A stretch of 64,000 nt of DNA from Pseudoalteromonas sp. H105 (GCF_001469215.1 NZ_LOFH01000013.1:38684-102683), one strand, 5' to 3'; numbered from the stretch's first letter, positions 1-9,100 are shown. Numbers and translations: made by a program. The notes: generated by a model from the letters alone, not told the origin.

Positions 1-1052
1 TGCAAAACTCATGGGTATTAGCGGTTGCAGGTACACATGGTAAAACCACGACCGCAAGTATGTTGGCGTGGATACTTGAATATGCAGGCTTAAAACCGGG
101 ATTTTTAATAGGTGGCATCGTACAAAACTTTGGCGTTTCAGCACGTGTGGGGCAAAGTCCCTTCTTTGTAATTGAAGCGGATGAATATGACACCGCATTT
201 TTTGATAAACGCAGTAAGTTTGTACATTACTTACCTCGAACGCTTATCTTAAATAATTTAGAGTTTGATCATGCGGATATTTTTGATGATTTAAATGCAA
301 TCAAAAAACAATTTCACCATTTGATGCGTACATTACCCGGTAGTGGCAAAGTAATTTGGCCAAATGATGAACATGCATTGGCTGAGGTTATCCATCAAGG
401 CTGCTGGAGTGAGAGCGAAACATTAGGCGATGATTGGGGTTATAACCTACTGAAAAATGATGGTAGTGAGTTTACTGTCTCACTTCACAATGAAGTGGTT
501 GGCACAGTTAAATGGCAAGCAATCGGTGAGCACAATGTTAAAAACGCCATAATGGCCATTGCAGCGGCTCGCCATGTTGGTATTGCGATTGAGCACAGTA
601 TTAATGCGTTAGCCGAGTTTATTAGCCCAAAAAGGCGTATGGAGCTTAAGGCCGATATCGCAAATATCAAAGTGTATGATGATTTTGCCCATCACCCAAC
701 AGCCATTAAAACGACATTGTCAGGGCTCAGGGCTAAGGTTGGCAATGAAAAAATAATTGCGATTTTAGAGCCGCGTTCAAACACCATGAAAATGGGCGTT
801 CATCAACATACACTTTTAGCTTCACTGATTGATGCGGATGATGTTTATTTATTTGAACCAGATAACCTTAATTGGTCTTTGAGTGAGCAAGCTGAGCAAG
901 CTGGTATGAATTGCTTTACTCATACTCACGAAATAATTAACCACGTTACGAGTAATTTACAGCCACACCAACATATTTTAATCATGAGTAATGGCGGCTT
1001 TAATGGTCTGCATGACCAATTAATTAGCGCGATAGAAACGAAGTTTAATTAA
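1..1052 (+). CDS. mpl: UDP-N-acetylmuramate:L-alanyl-gamma-D-glutamyl-meso-diaminopimelate ligase, 5'-partial
   Basis: Murein recycling ligase of the Mur ligase family. It joins the tripeptide L-Ala-gamma-D-Glu-meso-DAP recovered from old peptidoglycan to UDP-MurNAc in the cytoplasm. The frame is already open at the window edge (codons begin at base 3), so roughly the first 100 residues are missing. The P-loop GTHGKTTT lies at about bases 36-59. Downstream are the EADEYDTAFFDKRSKF block, the LEFDHADIF motif, FAHHPTAI, and the Mpl-like C-terminus SNGGFNGLHDQL. The ATG at base 60 is internal, not the start. MurC is the main alternative, but the DEYDTAFFD signature and C-terminus fit Mpl. ubiX follows 19 bp later, suggesting co-transcription. 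Confidence 0.93.
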   Translation, partial: QNSWVLAVAGTHGKTTTASMLAWILEYAGLKPGFLIGGIVQNFGVSARVGQSPFFVIEADEYDTAFFDKRSKFVHYLPRTLILNNLEFDHADIFDDLNAIKKQFHHLMRTLPGSGKVIWPNDEHALAEVIHQGCWSESETLGDDWGYNLLKNDGSEFTVSLHNEVVGTVKWQAIGEHNVKNAIMAIAAARHVGIAIEHSINALAEFISPKRRMELKADIANIKVYDDFAHHPTAIKTTLSGLRAKVGNEKIIAILEPRSNTMKMGVHQHTLLASLIDADDVYLFEPDNLNWSLSEQAEQAGMNCFTHTHEIINHVTSNLQPHQHILIMSNGGFNGLHDQLISAIETKFN

Positions 1053-1071
1053 CTCAAAAGTGAGAGCTTAA

Positions 1072-1695
1072 GTGCAATATAAAGAAACGATCACATTAGC
1101 ATTTAGCGGGGCATCGGGTGCTCCCTATGGCTTACGATTACTCGAAGTGTTACTCGCACAACAGTTTAAAGTGTATGTGTTGATCTCCAGTGCAGCACGC
1201 GTTGTATTGGATACAGAATCAAATATCAAGCTTTCAGCAAATGAAGATAAAGCCACACAGCAGTTATGCGCGCTTTTTAATGCCGCACCACAGCAACTAC
1301 AAGTATTTGGTAAAGATAATTGGTTTAGCCCTGTCGCTTCAGGCTCTGCAGCTCCTAAAAAGATGATCGTATGCCCATGCAGTGCTGGATCTGTATCTGC
1401 TATTGCTATTGGGGCATCTGATAATTTACTTGAGCGAGCAGCAGATGTCGTCATCAAAGAGCGTGGGCAGCTTATTTTAGTGCCAAGGGAGACGCCATTT
1501 AGCGAGATTCACTTAGAAAACATGCTAAAACTTGCTCGATTGGGCGTCACCATTATGCCGGCTGCACCGGGCTTTTATCATCAACCTGAATCAATCAGTG
1601 ATTTGGTTGATTTTATGGTGGCACGAATTTTAGATCATTTAAACATTGAACATACCCTAACTAAGCGATGGGGATATGGGGAAGGTAAAAAGTGA
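1072..1695 (+). CDS. ubiX: Flavin prenyltransferase UbiX
   Basis: Makes prenylated FMN from FMN and dimethylallyl phosphate, the cofactor of the UbiD decarboxylase in ubiquinone synthesis. The 207-residue length is normal for the family. The N-terminal FSGASGAPYGLRLLE stretch is the flavin-binding Rossmann start, followed by the conserved CPCSAGSVSAIAIGASDNLLERAADV and the LVPRETPFSEIHLENM region. Translation appears to start at GTG, since no upstream in-frame ATG fits. The stop overlaps the GTG start of the next gene by 4 bp (GTGA), so the two are translationally coupled. Its place behind mpl is an operon inference, not a known functional link. Confidence 0.95.
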   Translation: MQYKETITLAFSGASGAPYGLRLLEVLLAQQFKVYVLISSAARVVLDTESNIKLSANEDKATQQLCALFNAAPQQLQVFGKDNWFSPVASGSAAPKKMIVCPCSAGSVSAIAIGASDNLLERAADVVIKERGQLILVPRETPFSEIHLENMLKLARLGVTIMPAAPGFYHQPESISDLVDFMVARILDHLNIEHTLTKRWGYGEGKK

Positions 1696-2621
1696 GCGAA
1701 CAAACAACAGCCTTAAAAATTCAGGGCCTCAGAAAAGTTTATAAAAATGGCGTTGAAGCAGTTAAGAATATTGACCTACAGGTGCAAAAAGGTGATTTTT
1801 TTGCACTACTGGGTCCAAATGGAGCAGGTAAATCTACGACGATAGGCGTTATATCGTCGCTTGTGAATAAAACGGCCGGTCAGGTTGAGGTATTTGGTCA
1901 TAATATTGATACTCATTTGGAGGCCGCTAAATCGGAGTTGGGTTTAGTACCGCAGGAGTTTAACTTTAGTCAGTTTGAAACATTGACCCAAATATTAGTG
2001 AACCAAGCTGGTTATTATGGTGTACCGCGTAAAGTAGCCCATCAGCGAGCAGATAAATACCTTGCGCAACTTGGCTTACTTGAGAAAAAAGATAAACAGG
2101 CACGTACCTTATCAGGCGGAATGAAGCGTCGCTTGATGATTGCTCGTGCGCTCATGCATGAACCAAAATTACTCATTCTTGATGAGCCTACAGCGGGTGT
2201 TGATATTGAGCTACGTCGTTCTATGTGGGATTTCTTAAGGCAGATTAACGAACAAGGTGTGACAATTATTCTTACCACGCACTATCTTGAAGAAGCTGAG
2301 CTGCTTTGTAAAAACATTGCCATTATCGATTCGGGTATTATCGTCGAAAACACCACAATAAAAGCACTTCTGGCAAAGCTTGATAAAGAAACCTTTATTT
2401 TGGACTTAAAGCAACCAGTGCAGCCTGTGTTACTCAATGGCTATCAGTTCTCGATGGTTGATGACCATACAATTGAAGTTGAAGTGGCTAAGTCGCAAGG
2501 ACTCAATGCTGTGTTTAGTGCGTTAACAGAGCAGGGGAATACGGTGCTAAGCATGCGTAACAAGGCAAATAGGCTAGAAGAATTGTTTGTCGGTTTATTA
2601 GAGCAAGGGCGGGATAAGTAA
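1692..2621 (+). CDS. ABC transporter ATP-binding protein (YadG/CcmA-like, ABC-2 exporter)
   Basis: Cytoplasmic ATPase that powers an ABC-2 type exporter. Walker A is GPNGAGKST near residue 40, the signature is LSGGMKRRLMIARAL near residue 141, Walker B is LLILDEPTAGVD near residue 160, and the H-loop is LTTHYLEEAE. The 309-residue length and the roughly 90-residue C-terminal extension match the YadG/NatA/DrrA group. It starts at a GTG overlapping the ubiX stop and is followed directly by its permease. The substrate cannot be read from the sequence; YadGH-type transporters are assigned by homology only. Confidence 0.9.
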   Translation: MSEQTTALKIQGLRKVYKNGVEAVKNIDLQVQKGDFFALLGPNGAGKSTTIGVISSLVNKTAGQVEVFGHNIDTHLEAAKSELGLVPQEFNFSQFETLTQILVNQAGYYGVPRKVAHQRADKYLAQLGLLEKKDKQARTLSGGMKRRLMIARALMHEPKLLILDEPTAGVDIELRRSMWDFLRQINEQGVTIILTTHYLEEAELLCKNIAIIDSGIIVENTTIKALLAKLDKETFILDLKQPVQPVLLNGYQFSMVDDHTIEVEVAKSQGLNAVFSALTEQGNTVLSMRNKANRLEELFVGLLEQGRDK

Positions 2622-3389
2622 ATGTTTAAATATGGCGTAGCCTTAAAAAGTTTATGGATGAAAGAGTGCATTCGTTTTCTACGTATTTGGGTGCAAACAT
2701 TAGTACCGCCAGCAATTACGATGAGTTTATACTTTGTTATTTTTGGTAACTTAATTGGCTCTCGAATTGGTGAAATGGGCGGTTTTAGCTACATGGAGTT
2801 TATTGTTCCAGGCTTAATTATGATGTCGGTTATTACTAATTCCTATTCTAATGTTGCATCGAGTTTTTACTCCACTAAGTTCCAAAAAAGTATAGAAGAG
2901 CTGTTAGTTGCGCCTGTGCCTAACTACATTATTGTACTGGGTTATATGGGAGGAGGGATGACCCGCGGTATGTTGGTTGGCTTAATCGTTACCTGTGTAT
3001 CTTTACTGTTTGTGGATATTCAAATTCATAATGTGTTTGTTATTTTTGCCACAGTTGTTTTAACGTCAGCTGTGTTTGCATTAGGTGGTTTAATTAATGC
3101 GATTTATGCAAATAGTTTTGACGACATCAGTATTATTCCTACGTTTATCTTAACGCCATTAACCTATTTGGGCGGTGTGTTTTATTCGATAACCCTGTTA
3201 CCTGATTTTTGGCAGGGTGTGTCACAGATCAACCCGATCATTTACATGGTTAATGCATTTAGGTTTGGATTTTTAGGTGTATCAGATGTTGATTTATCGG
3301 TCGCATTTGGTGTGTTGTTATTATTTATTACAGCTTTATTTACTTTAGCGTTAACGCTAATTAAGAAAGGCGTGGGGCTTAGACACTGA
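2622..3389 (+). CDS. ABC-2 type permease (YadH-like)
   Basis: Inner-membrane permease partner of the preceding ATPase; the ATG follows that gene's stop without a gap. The 255 residues hold about six hydrophobic segments. The stretch LTPLTYLGGVFYSITLLPDFWQ followed by INPIIYMVNAFRFG is the characteristic C-terminal ABC-2 permease signature. Its stop (TGA) shares one base with the ATG of the next gene. Substrate unknown. Confidence 0.9.
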   Translation: MFKYGVALKSLWMKECIRFLRIWVQTLVPPAITMSLYFVIFGNLIGSRIGEMGGFSYMEFIVPGLIMMSVITNSYSNVASSFYSTKFQKSIEELLVAPVPNYIIVLGYMGGGMTRGMLVGLIVTCVSLLFVDIQIHNVFVIFATVVLTSAVFALGGLINAIYANSFDDISIIPTFILTPLTYLGGVFYSITLLPDFWQGVSQINPIIYMVNAFRFGFLGVSDVDLSVAFGVLLLFITALFTLALTLIKKGVGLRH

Positions 3390-4057
3390 TGAGCGATGCA
3401 AATTCACGAAGTATTGTATCAAACCAAGAGGGTTTAAATGAAAAGCTTGATGAGATTGTCACTAAACATTTAAAAGCAGAGTTTAAAAAGCCTATTGCTG
3501 CGCATACGCAGTCAGCGTTTGATGAGGTGAACGAAAAAGTACAAGCGTTTAATGGGCCATTGATCCTTGATTCATGTTGTGGTGTCGGTGAGAGCACGGC
3601 TAATTTAGCGAAGCGCCATCCTGATGCGTTAGTGATTGGTATAGACAAGTCATCACATCGCTTAGAAAAGCATGATGTGGAATATAAACAAACAGACTCA
3701 GGCCAATATATTTTGGTGCAAGCAGATTTAAATGACTTTTGGCGTTTGGCTGTATTAGCAGGTTGGCAGCCTACGCATCATTATTTGCTCTATCCAAACC
3801 CATGGCCTAAAGCGAAGCATATTCAGCGACGTTGGCACGGAGCTGCTATTTTTCCTTTTATTGTTAAGTTAGGTGGGCGATTAGAAGTACGAAGTAACTG
3901 GGATATTTATGTGAAAGAATTTGCCCGAGCACTTCATTTAACAGGGCATAATTGCGATGTTGAACATTATAAAAGTGACACTGCGATCACTCCATTTGAG
4001 CGAAAATATTGGGCGAGTGGTCAACAGAGTCACCGTTTAGTGATTGAGTTAAGTTAA
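3389..4057 (+). CDS. TrmB-like SAM-dependent methyltransferase
   Basis: A 222-residue Rossmann methyltransferase related to tRNA (guanine-46-N7) methyltransferase. Motif I is LDSCCGVGEST near residue 59. The hallmark YPNPWPKAKHIQRRWHG near residue 135 corresponds to the PDPWPKKRHHKRR motif of TrmB, but with Asn for Asp and a shorter basic stretch, so it is probably a paralogue rather than the housekeeping enzyme. The C-terminal TPFERKYWASGQ also matches the family. It ends the mpl-ubiX-ABC run. Its last 71 bases overlap the 3' end of the convergent EAL gene. A tRNA substrate is likely but unproven. Confidence 0.75.
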   Translation: MSDANSRSIVSNQEGLNEKLDEIVTKHLKAEFKKPIAAHTQSAFDEVNEKVQAFNGPLILDSCCGVGESTANLAKRHPDALVIGIDKSSHRLEKHDVEYKQTDSGQYILVQADLNDFWRLAVLAGWQPTHHYLLYPNPWPKAKHIQRRWHGAAIFPFIVKLGGRLEVRSNWDIYVKEFARALHLTGHNCDVEHYKSDTAITPFERKYWASGQQSHRLVIELS

Positions 4058-5924
4058 ACGTTTTCATATGCGGGTTTATTTGTGGCGCAGGTGGTGCAAA
4101 GTAATTGCCTTGCATTAAGTGTATATTTGCTTTTAAGAGTGTGTTGACGGTCGGTTTATTTTCAACACACTCTGCAATAAGTTTTAGGTTTAACTGCTTT
4201 GCAAAGCTCGCAATGTGCTCAATATAAAGATAAATGTCAGTGTCATGGATAATTTGTTTTATCAGTGAACCATCAAGCTTGATGCCATCTACATCCAGCT
4301 TTAACACGTTAGAGATGTTTGAGTAACCTGTGCCAAAGTCATCGATTATTACTTTTACACCACGCTGCTTTACCAATGCGATAAATGCTTTCACTTCAGC
4401 AAAGTTTGCTATCGCTTCGGTTTCTAAAAGCTCTAACGTAATATTACTCGGCTGGGGATAACGATTGAGCTCTTGCTCAAGGTATTCAGTGAGGCTAGGG
4501 TCTAGCATATCATGCGCAGTAATATTAATGCTCCAGCAAAGGCTTGTTCGCCTAAAGCGCTCAAAACATTGAGTGAGCATTGTGCGAGTCAGCGTTCCAT
4601 CCATACGCGAACGATTCACCACATCTAAAAATGAGTCGGGGAGTAATATATCGCCATGAGCGGTGATCATACGTGCTAAACACTCGTATTGTATGATCAT
4701 ATCGCAGCTATAATCATAAACAGGTTGGAAGTAGGCAACGATTCGGTTGTTATCAAACGCCTCGCGGACTTCTTTAGCCATTTCTACATTGTATTGATAT
4801 TGATTTTTGACGTCATGTAATGCGTTAGAATAATTAATCACGCTAAATCGACCTTGTTTTGCTTGCAGGGCCGCAATGTGCGCATTTTCAAGTAGCATTG
4901 CTTTGTTTCCATAGGCAACACCTGCACACAATGTTATATAGATGAAGGGCTCTTTCAGTAGAGGTGAACTGAAATTATACCCTTGAATTAAGTCACTGAA
5001 CCCAGTGTGTTGTTCATTAAAAGGGGCGATTAAGACAACCTTATTCGTCGCTAAACGAAAAACGTCGCTTCCTGTTGGGCGTCGTTTAGCAAAGTATTCG
5101 AGTAAGCTTTTCATTACTTTGTCGCCGACTTTGGTGCCATAAAAACTATTAATATCTTCAATTTCATTGACCCATACAACAGCAACCTGCAAATGAAGAT
5201 TGGGCGACTTACTCATGTAATATTCAAGCGCAATATGATTTGCAAAACCGCTGCTGCTATCCGTCGAAAGAGCACGCTTTAAAAGGTAAATGTAAATACT
5301 TGCCACTAATAAAGCGATAAAGAAGAAAAAGCTCGCAAGCGCAGCCGCTTTTGACACGCTTTTATTAAGGTGCTCATTAAGATCATACATTTTAATGTCT
5401 GCACCCGTGAGATAGGTATTTCCCTTGCTATCGATATAAGGCACAAAGATACTTTTAAAATGCCCCCATTGATCTTTTGATATTTCAAAAACAGGTTCAG
5501 TAGAGTAAAACGCACTCATATTGGCTTTAGTGGCTTCAGGGTAAAGATCAAAAAATTGGGTTACTTTGCCGGAGTTTTGATCCTCTTGAGTATAGCTAGA
5601 GGCGGTGAAGTGAACGTTGTTATTCTTTAATACCATGGCATAAACATACTCAACATCAAGTGCGCGAGCGAACTCTGACAGTTGACGGCTTCTTTGTTGG
5701 TATAAAAAGTGTGGTATCGTTTTTCCTGAGTTTATAGTTGTGTGGTAATCATTGCCTAATATATGTTTTACGCTCACCGCAGCATTTAATAATCGCGTAT
5801 CGATTTGCTGCATAATCTCTTCACGGGCAGTGTGATATGTATAGTAAACGTAGCTGAATAAACTCACTAAAAAGATTAAAAAACCTGCGACGATCCAGTT
5901 TGTCCTTAAACTCGTATTAACCAT
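3987..5924 (-). CDS. Membrane sensor with degenerate GGDEF and EAL domain (c-di-GMP phosphodiesterase)
   Basis: Inner-membrane c-di-GMP phosphodiesterase of about 645 residues. Transmembrane helices at roughly 8-30 and 195-215 flank a periplasmic sensor segment. A degenerate GGDEF-like region follows (no GGDEF signature; YGTKVGDKVMK and FRLATNKVVLI remain). The EAL domain occupies the last 240 residues, with ECLARM in the EAL position, NITAHD, ELLETEAI, the loop DDFGTGYS, KLDGSLIKQ and AECVE, so the metal and catalytic residues look intact. The start is placed at the ATG at 5924, which has an AGGGAC ribosome site; an upstream in-frame ATG adds 12 residues. The last 30 or so residues lie beyond the normal EAL end and are antisense to the methyltransferase gene. 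Confidence 0.88.
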   Translation of the reverse strand: MVNTSLRTNWIVAGFLIFLVSLFSYVYYTYHTAREEIMQQIDTRLLNAAVSVKHILGNDYHTTINSGKTIPHFLYQQRSRQLSEFARALDVEYVYAMVLKNNNVHFTASSYTQEDQNSGKVTQFFDLYPEATKANMSAFYSTEPVFEISKDQWGHFKSIFVPYIDSKGNTYLTGADIKMYDLNEHLNKSVSKAAALASFFFFIALLVASIYIYLLKRALSTDSSSGFANHIALEYYMSKSPNLHLQVAVVWVNEIEDINSFYGTKVGDKVMKSLLEYFAKRRPTGSDVFRLATNKVVLIAPFNEQHTGFSDLIQGYNFSSPLLKEPFIYITLCAGVAYGNKAMLLENAHIAALQAKQGRFSVINYSNALHDVKNQYQYNVEMAKEVREAFDNNRIVAYFQPVYDYSCDMIIQYECLARMITAHGDILLPDSFLDVVNRSRMDGTLTRTMLTQCFERFRRTSLCWSINITAHDMLDPSLTEYLEQELNRYPQPSNITLELLETEAIANFAEVKAFIALVKQRGVKVIIDDFGTGYSNISNVLKLDVDGIKLDGSLIKQIIHDTDIYLYIEHIASFAKQLNLKLIAECVENKPTVNTLLKANIHLMQGNYFAPPAPQINPHMKTFNLTQSLNGDSVDHSPNIFAQME

Positions 5925-6185
5925 GCTTGTCCCTTTTTTGATTGCTGGGACATTATACAAAAAAAGAAACTGCTGCCTATAATTAAATCTTTCTTGGATT
6001 ATTAACTAATTTATCATTAATTTGTCATGCAATTGTCGGCTTTTATGGCTTTAAACGAGACATTTATACGCTATTGCAGTAAAGTTAGCGCATTTCGTAG
6101 AAACAATGCGGTTTAGTTTATTATTCAAAAAGCCATATATCGTAGGTACTTTGATTATGAAAAACTGCACTTACTGGGTATTAAG

Positions 6186-7814
6186 ATGGATCAAAAGCGT
6201 TGTGCCGTCGCCTCTAAAGAAACTCTGATGCGTATATTTACCGTGCCTGAAGCACCGGACTCAACATTGAGTAAAATCGAACTTGAGATTTCTAGCAATT
6301 TGGCTGGTTTCTTAAATGAGAACATTGCGGCCATAGAAAAGCCACTGCATGAAATTGAAAAAGATTTTCAGTCGGCGGTGATACCAGAAGATCCGACATT
6401 TGTTTCTGCTTATGCGCAAGATATTATGGAGCAATTGGTTGCACATTCAGTGCATACCGCAGCACCTAGCTTTATTGGTCACATGACGTCAGCATTGCCG
6501 CATTTTGTATTGCCATTATCAAAGCTCATGGTGGGACTAAATCAAAACTTAGTCAAAATTGAAACATCGAAAGCATTTACTCCTCTGGAGCGTCAAGTGC
6601 TTGGTATGATTCATCATCTTGCATATGGGCAAAATGATGCCTTTTATAGCAAGTGGATGCACAGTGCAAAAACATCGCTGGGCGCGTTTTGTTCAGGCGG
6701 TACTGTCGCTAACATCACTGCATTGTGGATTGCACGAAATCGTTTGTTAAAAGCCGATGGTGAGTTTAAAGGAATTGGCTCACAAGGTTTAATTAGTGCA
6801 ATGCTGCATTATGGCTACAAAGGTCTAGCTGTATTAGTGTCTGAGCGAGGACACTATTCACTGGGTAAGTCCGCTGATTTGCTGGGAATTGGTCGTGATA
6901 ACTTTATTGCGATAAAAACAGCAAACGATAATAAAGTAGACATTGCAGCTATGCGTGACAAAGCGCACGCGCTTCAATCCCAAGGCATTAAGGTTATGGC
7001 GATTGTGGGCGTAGCAGGCACAACTGAAACAGGTAATATTGATCCTCTTGATGATATGGCTGATTTGAGCCATGAATTAGGCTGTCATTTTCATGTAGAT
7101 GCCGCTTGGGGCGGCGCGACACTGCTCTCACAGACATACAGACCTTTACTCAAAGGCATTGAACGCGCAGATTCAATAACGATTGACGCGCATAAACAAA
7201 TGTATGTGCCAATGGGCGCAGGGCTGGTTTTATTTAAAGACCCTGCCGCTACTGATGCGATAGAGCATCACGCTGAATACATTTTACGTAAAGGCTCAAA
7301 AGATCTAGGCAGTCATACACTTGAAGGTAGTCGCCCTGGTATGGCCATGCTTGTACATGCGTGTTTGCGAGTTATTGGCCGCAAAGGGTATGAAATACTA
7401 ATTGATAAAGGCATAGAAAAAGCGCGTTATTTTGCTGATTTGGTGAAGGCAGATGAAGATTTTGAATTAATCTCTGAGCCTGAGTTATGTTTGCTGACTT
7501 ACCGTTATGTGCCAAAACAAATTCAGCAGAAGATAGCGAATGCTGATGAGCAAACTCGATTAGACATATTTGCTTCATTAAATCGCTTCACAGCGAGTAT
7601 GCAAAAGCGCCAACGTGAAGCAGGACGATCTTTTGTATCACGTACGCGTTTAACGCCTGCTAAGTATGACCATCAACCAACCGTGGTATTTCGTGTTGTG
7701 CTGGCAAACCCGCTGACCTCAGAAGTCATCTTAAAAGATATTTTAGCTGAACAAAAAGAGCTCGCAAAAACAGATCCAGTCTTCAAAAAGTTTTTATCCA
7801 AGTATATGGATTAA
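6186..7814 (+). CDS. panP: Pyridoxal-dependent aspartate 1-decarboxylase PanP
   Basis: PLP enzyme of the glutamate/aspartate decarboxylase superfamily, expected to make beta-alanine from aspartate for pantothenate in place of pyruvoyl PanD. The start RIFTVPEAPDSTL is typical of the Vibrio/Alteromonadales PanP family. FIGHMTSALPH, FCSGGTVANITALW, HVDAAWGGATLLS and the PLP lysine in ITIDAHKQMYVPMGAG are all present. The 542-residue length fits. It is monocistronic and ends in a terminator shared with argE. Specificity is inferred from family resemblance; activity on glutamate or another acid cannot be excluded. Confidence 0.85.
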   Translation: MDQKRCAVASKETLMRIFTVPEAPDSTLSKIELEISSNLAGFLNENIAAIEKPLHEIEKDFQSAVIPEDPTFVSAYAQDIMEQLVAHSVHTAAPSFIGHMTSALPHFVLPLSKLMVGLNQNLVKIETSKAFTPLERQVLGMIHHLAYGQNDAFYSKWMHSAKTSLGAFCSGGTVANITALWIARNRLLKADGEFKGIGSQGLISAMLHYGYKGLAVLVSERGHYSLGKSADLLGIGRDNFIAIKTANDNKVDIAAMRDKAHALQSQGIKVMAIVGVAGTTETGNIDPLDDMADLSHELGCHFHVDAAWGGATLLSQTYRPLLKGIERADSITIDAHKQMYVPMGAGLVLFKDPAATDAIEHHAEYILRKGSKDLGSHTLEGSRPGMAMLVHACLRVIGRKGYEILIDKGIEKARYFADLVKADEDFELISEPELCLLTYRYVPKQIQQKIANADEQTRLDIFASLNRFTASMQKRQREAGRSFVSRTRLTPAKYDHQPTVVFRVVLANPLTSEVILKDILAEQKELAKTDPVFKKFLSKYMD

Positions 7815-7848
7815 ATTAGGGGGGGATGTTGTCAGCCCCCTAATTTAA
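7813..7848. terminator. Bidirectional terminator between panP and argE
   Basis: AAATTAGGGGG at 7813-7823 pairs with CCCCCTAATTT at 7836-7846, across a short loop. It lies between the convergent 3' ends of panP and argE and is AT-rich on both outer flanks, so it could serve both genes. Confidence 0.75.
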
Positions 7849-7856
7849 AATACACA

Positions 7857-9005
7857 CTAATTAAAACAACTGGCTTGAATCATTTCAGTGATCATTTTCT
7901 GAGACGGTTTTATTTTTTCTATCGCTAAAAATTCATCCGGCTGGTGGGCTTGATTTATTGAGCCGGGTCCCATCACAATGGTTTCACAACCAAGCTGTTG
8001 AATAAAAGGCGCCTCAGTACAGTAATTGACTGCGACCGCTTTTTCTCCCGATATTTTTTCTGCTAACTTTACAAGTGCTGAGTCAGTGCTTCCTGTAAAT
8101 GCGGGAATAGGTTCATGCATATCAATAACACTGACGGTATTAGGGTATTGATTATTAATATCTGCCGCTATCTTTAATAACATTGCTTGCAGTTCTTGGA
8201 CACTTAGCCCTGGCAGTGGGCGCATATCAATATGCATTTCGCAGCAACCACAAATACGATTTGCATTGTCTCCGCCATGTATGTGGCCTAAGTTCAGCGT
8301 TGGGTAAGGTATAACAAAGTGCTCAACTGAATATTTATTCTTTAATTCGTGTTTTAAAGTTAATAGTTTTGATATAACGTGATGCATTACTTCAATTGCA
8401 TTTAGACCGCGCTCTGGGTCTGAGCTGTGACCAGAACGCCCTACCACCCTAATAGCAGTACTCATATGCCCTTTATGTGTAAATACAGGGGTCATATCGG
8501 TAGGTTCACCGATTATACAGCGTGCAGGTTTTAAGTTTGGATGCTGACAAATTTGCTGAGCGCCCGCCATGGTTGTTTCTTCATCAGCAGTGGCTAAAAT
8601 CAAAATTGGTTGGGTCTGATTCGCTTTATCAAGCTCACTAATTGCTTGCAATACAAAAGCAAAAAAACCTTTCATATCAATACTACCTAAGCCATACAAT
8701 TTATTGTCAGATTCGTTCAATTTAAAGGGATCAAAATTCCAACGGCTATCATCAAAAGGCACTGTGTCTGTGTGGCCTGCGAGCATTAAACCGCCATCAC
8801 CCACACCGCGCTTTGCGAGTAAGTTAAAGCGCCCTTTTACACCTGAAAGTTCTGTTACTTCACACTCAAAACCCAATTCCTGGCACCAGTGTGTGAGTAA
8901 ATCGATGACACCCTTGTTACTCATAGACAAAGATTCATCCATTGAGCTAATCGAAGGTGCAGCAATTAATTGCTGATACATAGACATAAAAGAGGGGAGT
9001 GACAT
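7857..9005 (-). CDS. argE: Acetylornithine deacetylase
   Basis: Zinc-dependent M20 amidohydrolase that hydrolyses N-acetylornithine to ornithine and acetate, giving the linear arginine pathway. Metal-site motifs are LAGHTDTVPFDD, GSIDMKGFFAF, ATADEETTMAGA, CIIGEPTDMTPVFTHKGH, and the C-terminal GPGSINQAHQPDEF. The ATG at 9005 is preferred: the frame opens at a TTG at 9017, but GGA lies well placed before the ATG and MSLPSFMSMYQQLIAAPSI is the usual N-terminus. It is divergent from argC, with ArgR-like boxes overlapping its translation start region. Confidence 0.95.
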   Translation of the reverse strand: MSLPSFMSMYQQLIAAPSISSMDESLSMSNKGVIDLLTHWCQELGFECEVTELSGVKGRFNLLAKRGVGDGGLMLAGHTDTVPFDDSRWNFDPFKLNESDNKLYGLGSIDMKGFFAFVLQAISELDKANQTQPILILATADEETTMAGAQQICQHPNLKPARCIIGEPTDMTPVFTHKGHMSTAIRVVGRSGHSSDPERGLNAIEVMHHVISKLLTLKHELKNKYSVEHFVIPYPTLNLGHIHGGDNANRICGCCEMHIDMRPLPGLSVQELQAMLLKIAADINNQYPNTVSVIDMHEPIPAFTGSTDSALVKLAEKISGEKAVAVNYCTEAPFIQQLGCETIVMGPGSINQAHQPDEFLAIEKIKPSQKMITEMIQASCFN

Positions 9006-9013
9006 AAAAAATT

Positions 9014-9052
9014 CCAAAATATTTATTCAATCTAATTGCATAACAATATAAA
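9014..9052. promoter_or_regulatory. ArgR operator pair, argE-proximal
   Basis: Two ARG-box-like 18-mers with start-to-start spacing 21 bp. The first has core AAAATATTTATTCA at 9016-9029 (8 of 10 conserved positions of TGAAT-N4-ATTCA). The second has core TGCATAACAATATA at 9037-9050 (7 of 10). Spacing of two helical turns is what a hexameric ArgR needs. The first overlaps the argE ribosome site. Prediction from consensus only. Confidence 0.6.
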
Positions 9053-9061
9053 AGTATTTAT

Positions 9062-9100
9062 GATGAATATCAATTCACTTTTTAAGCATAATTATACCAA
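9062..9100. promoter_or_regulatory. ArgR operator pair, argC-proximal
   Basis: A perfect ARG box core, TGAATATCAATTCA at 9064-9077, is followed 21 bp later by a weak one starting at 9085 (6 of 10). It is the best match to TGAAT-N4-ATTCA in the argE-argC divergent region and probably represses both promoters when arginine is plentiful. Confidence 0.7.

Noticed and set aside
5306..5515. Short minus-strand frame inside the EAL gene
   Set aside because: Shadow of the real coding frame, no ribosome site and no recognisable protein; the same applies to the many other short frames inside long genes (for example 9992-10201, 20654-20911, 27670-27976, 39497-39706).
9006..9017. TTG start for argE giving four more residues
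   Set aside because: The ATG at 9005 has the better ribosome site and the usual ArgE N-terminus.
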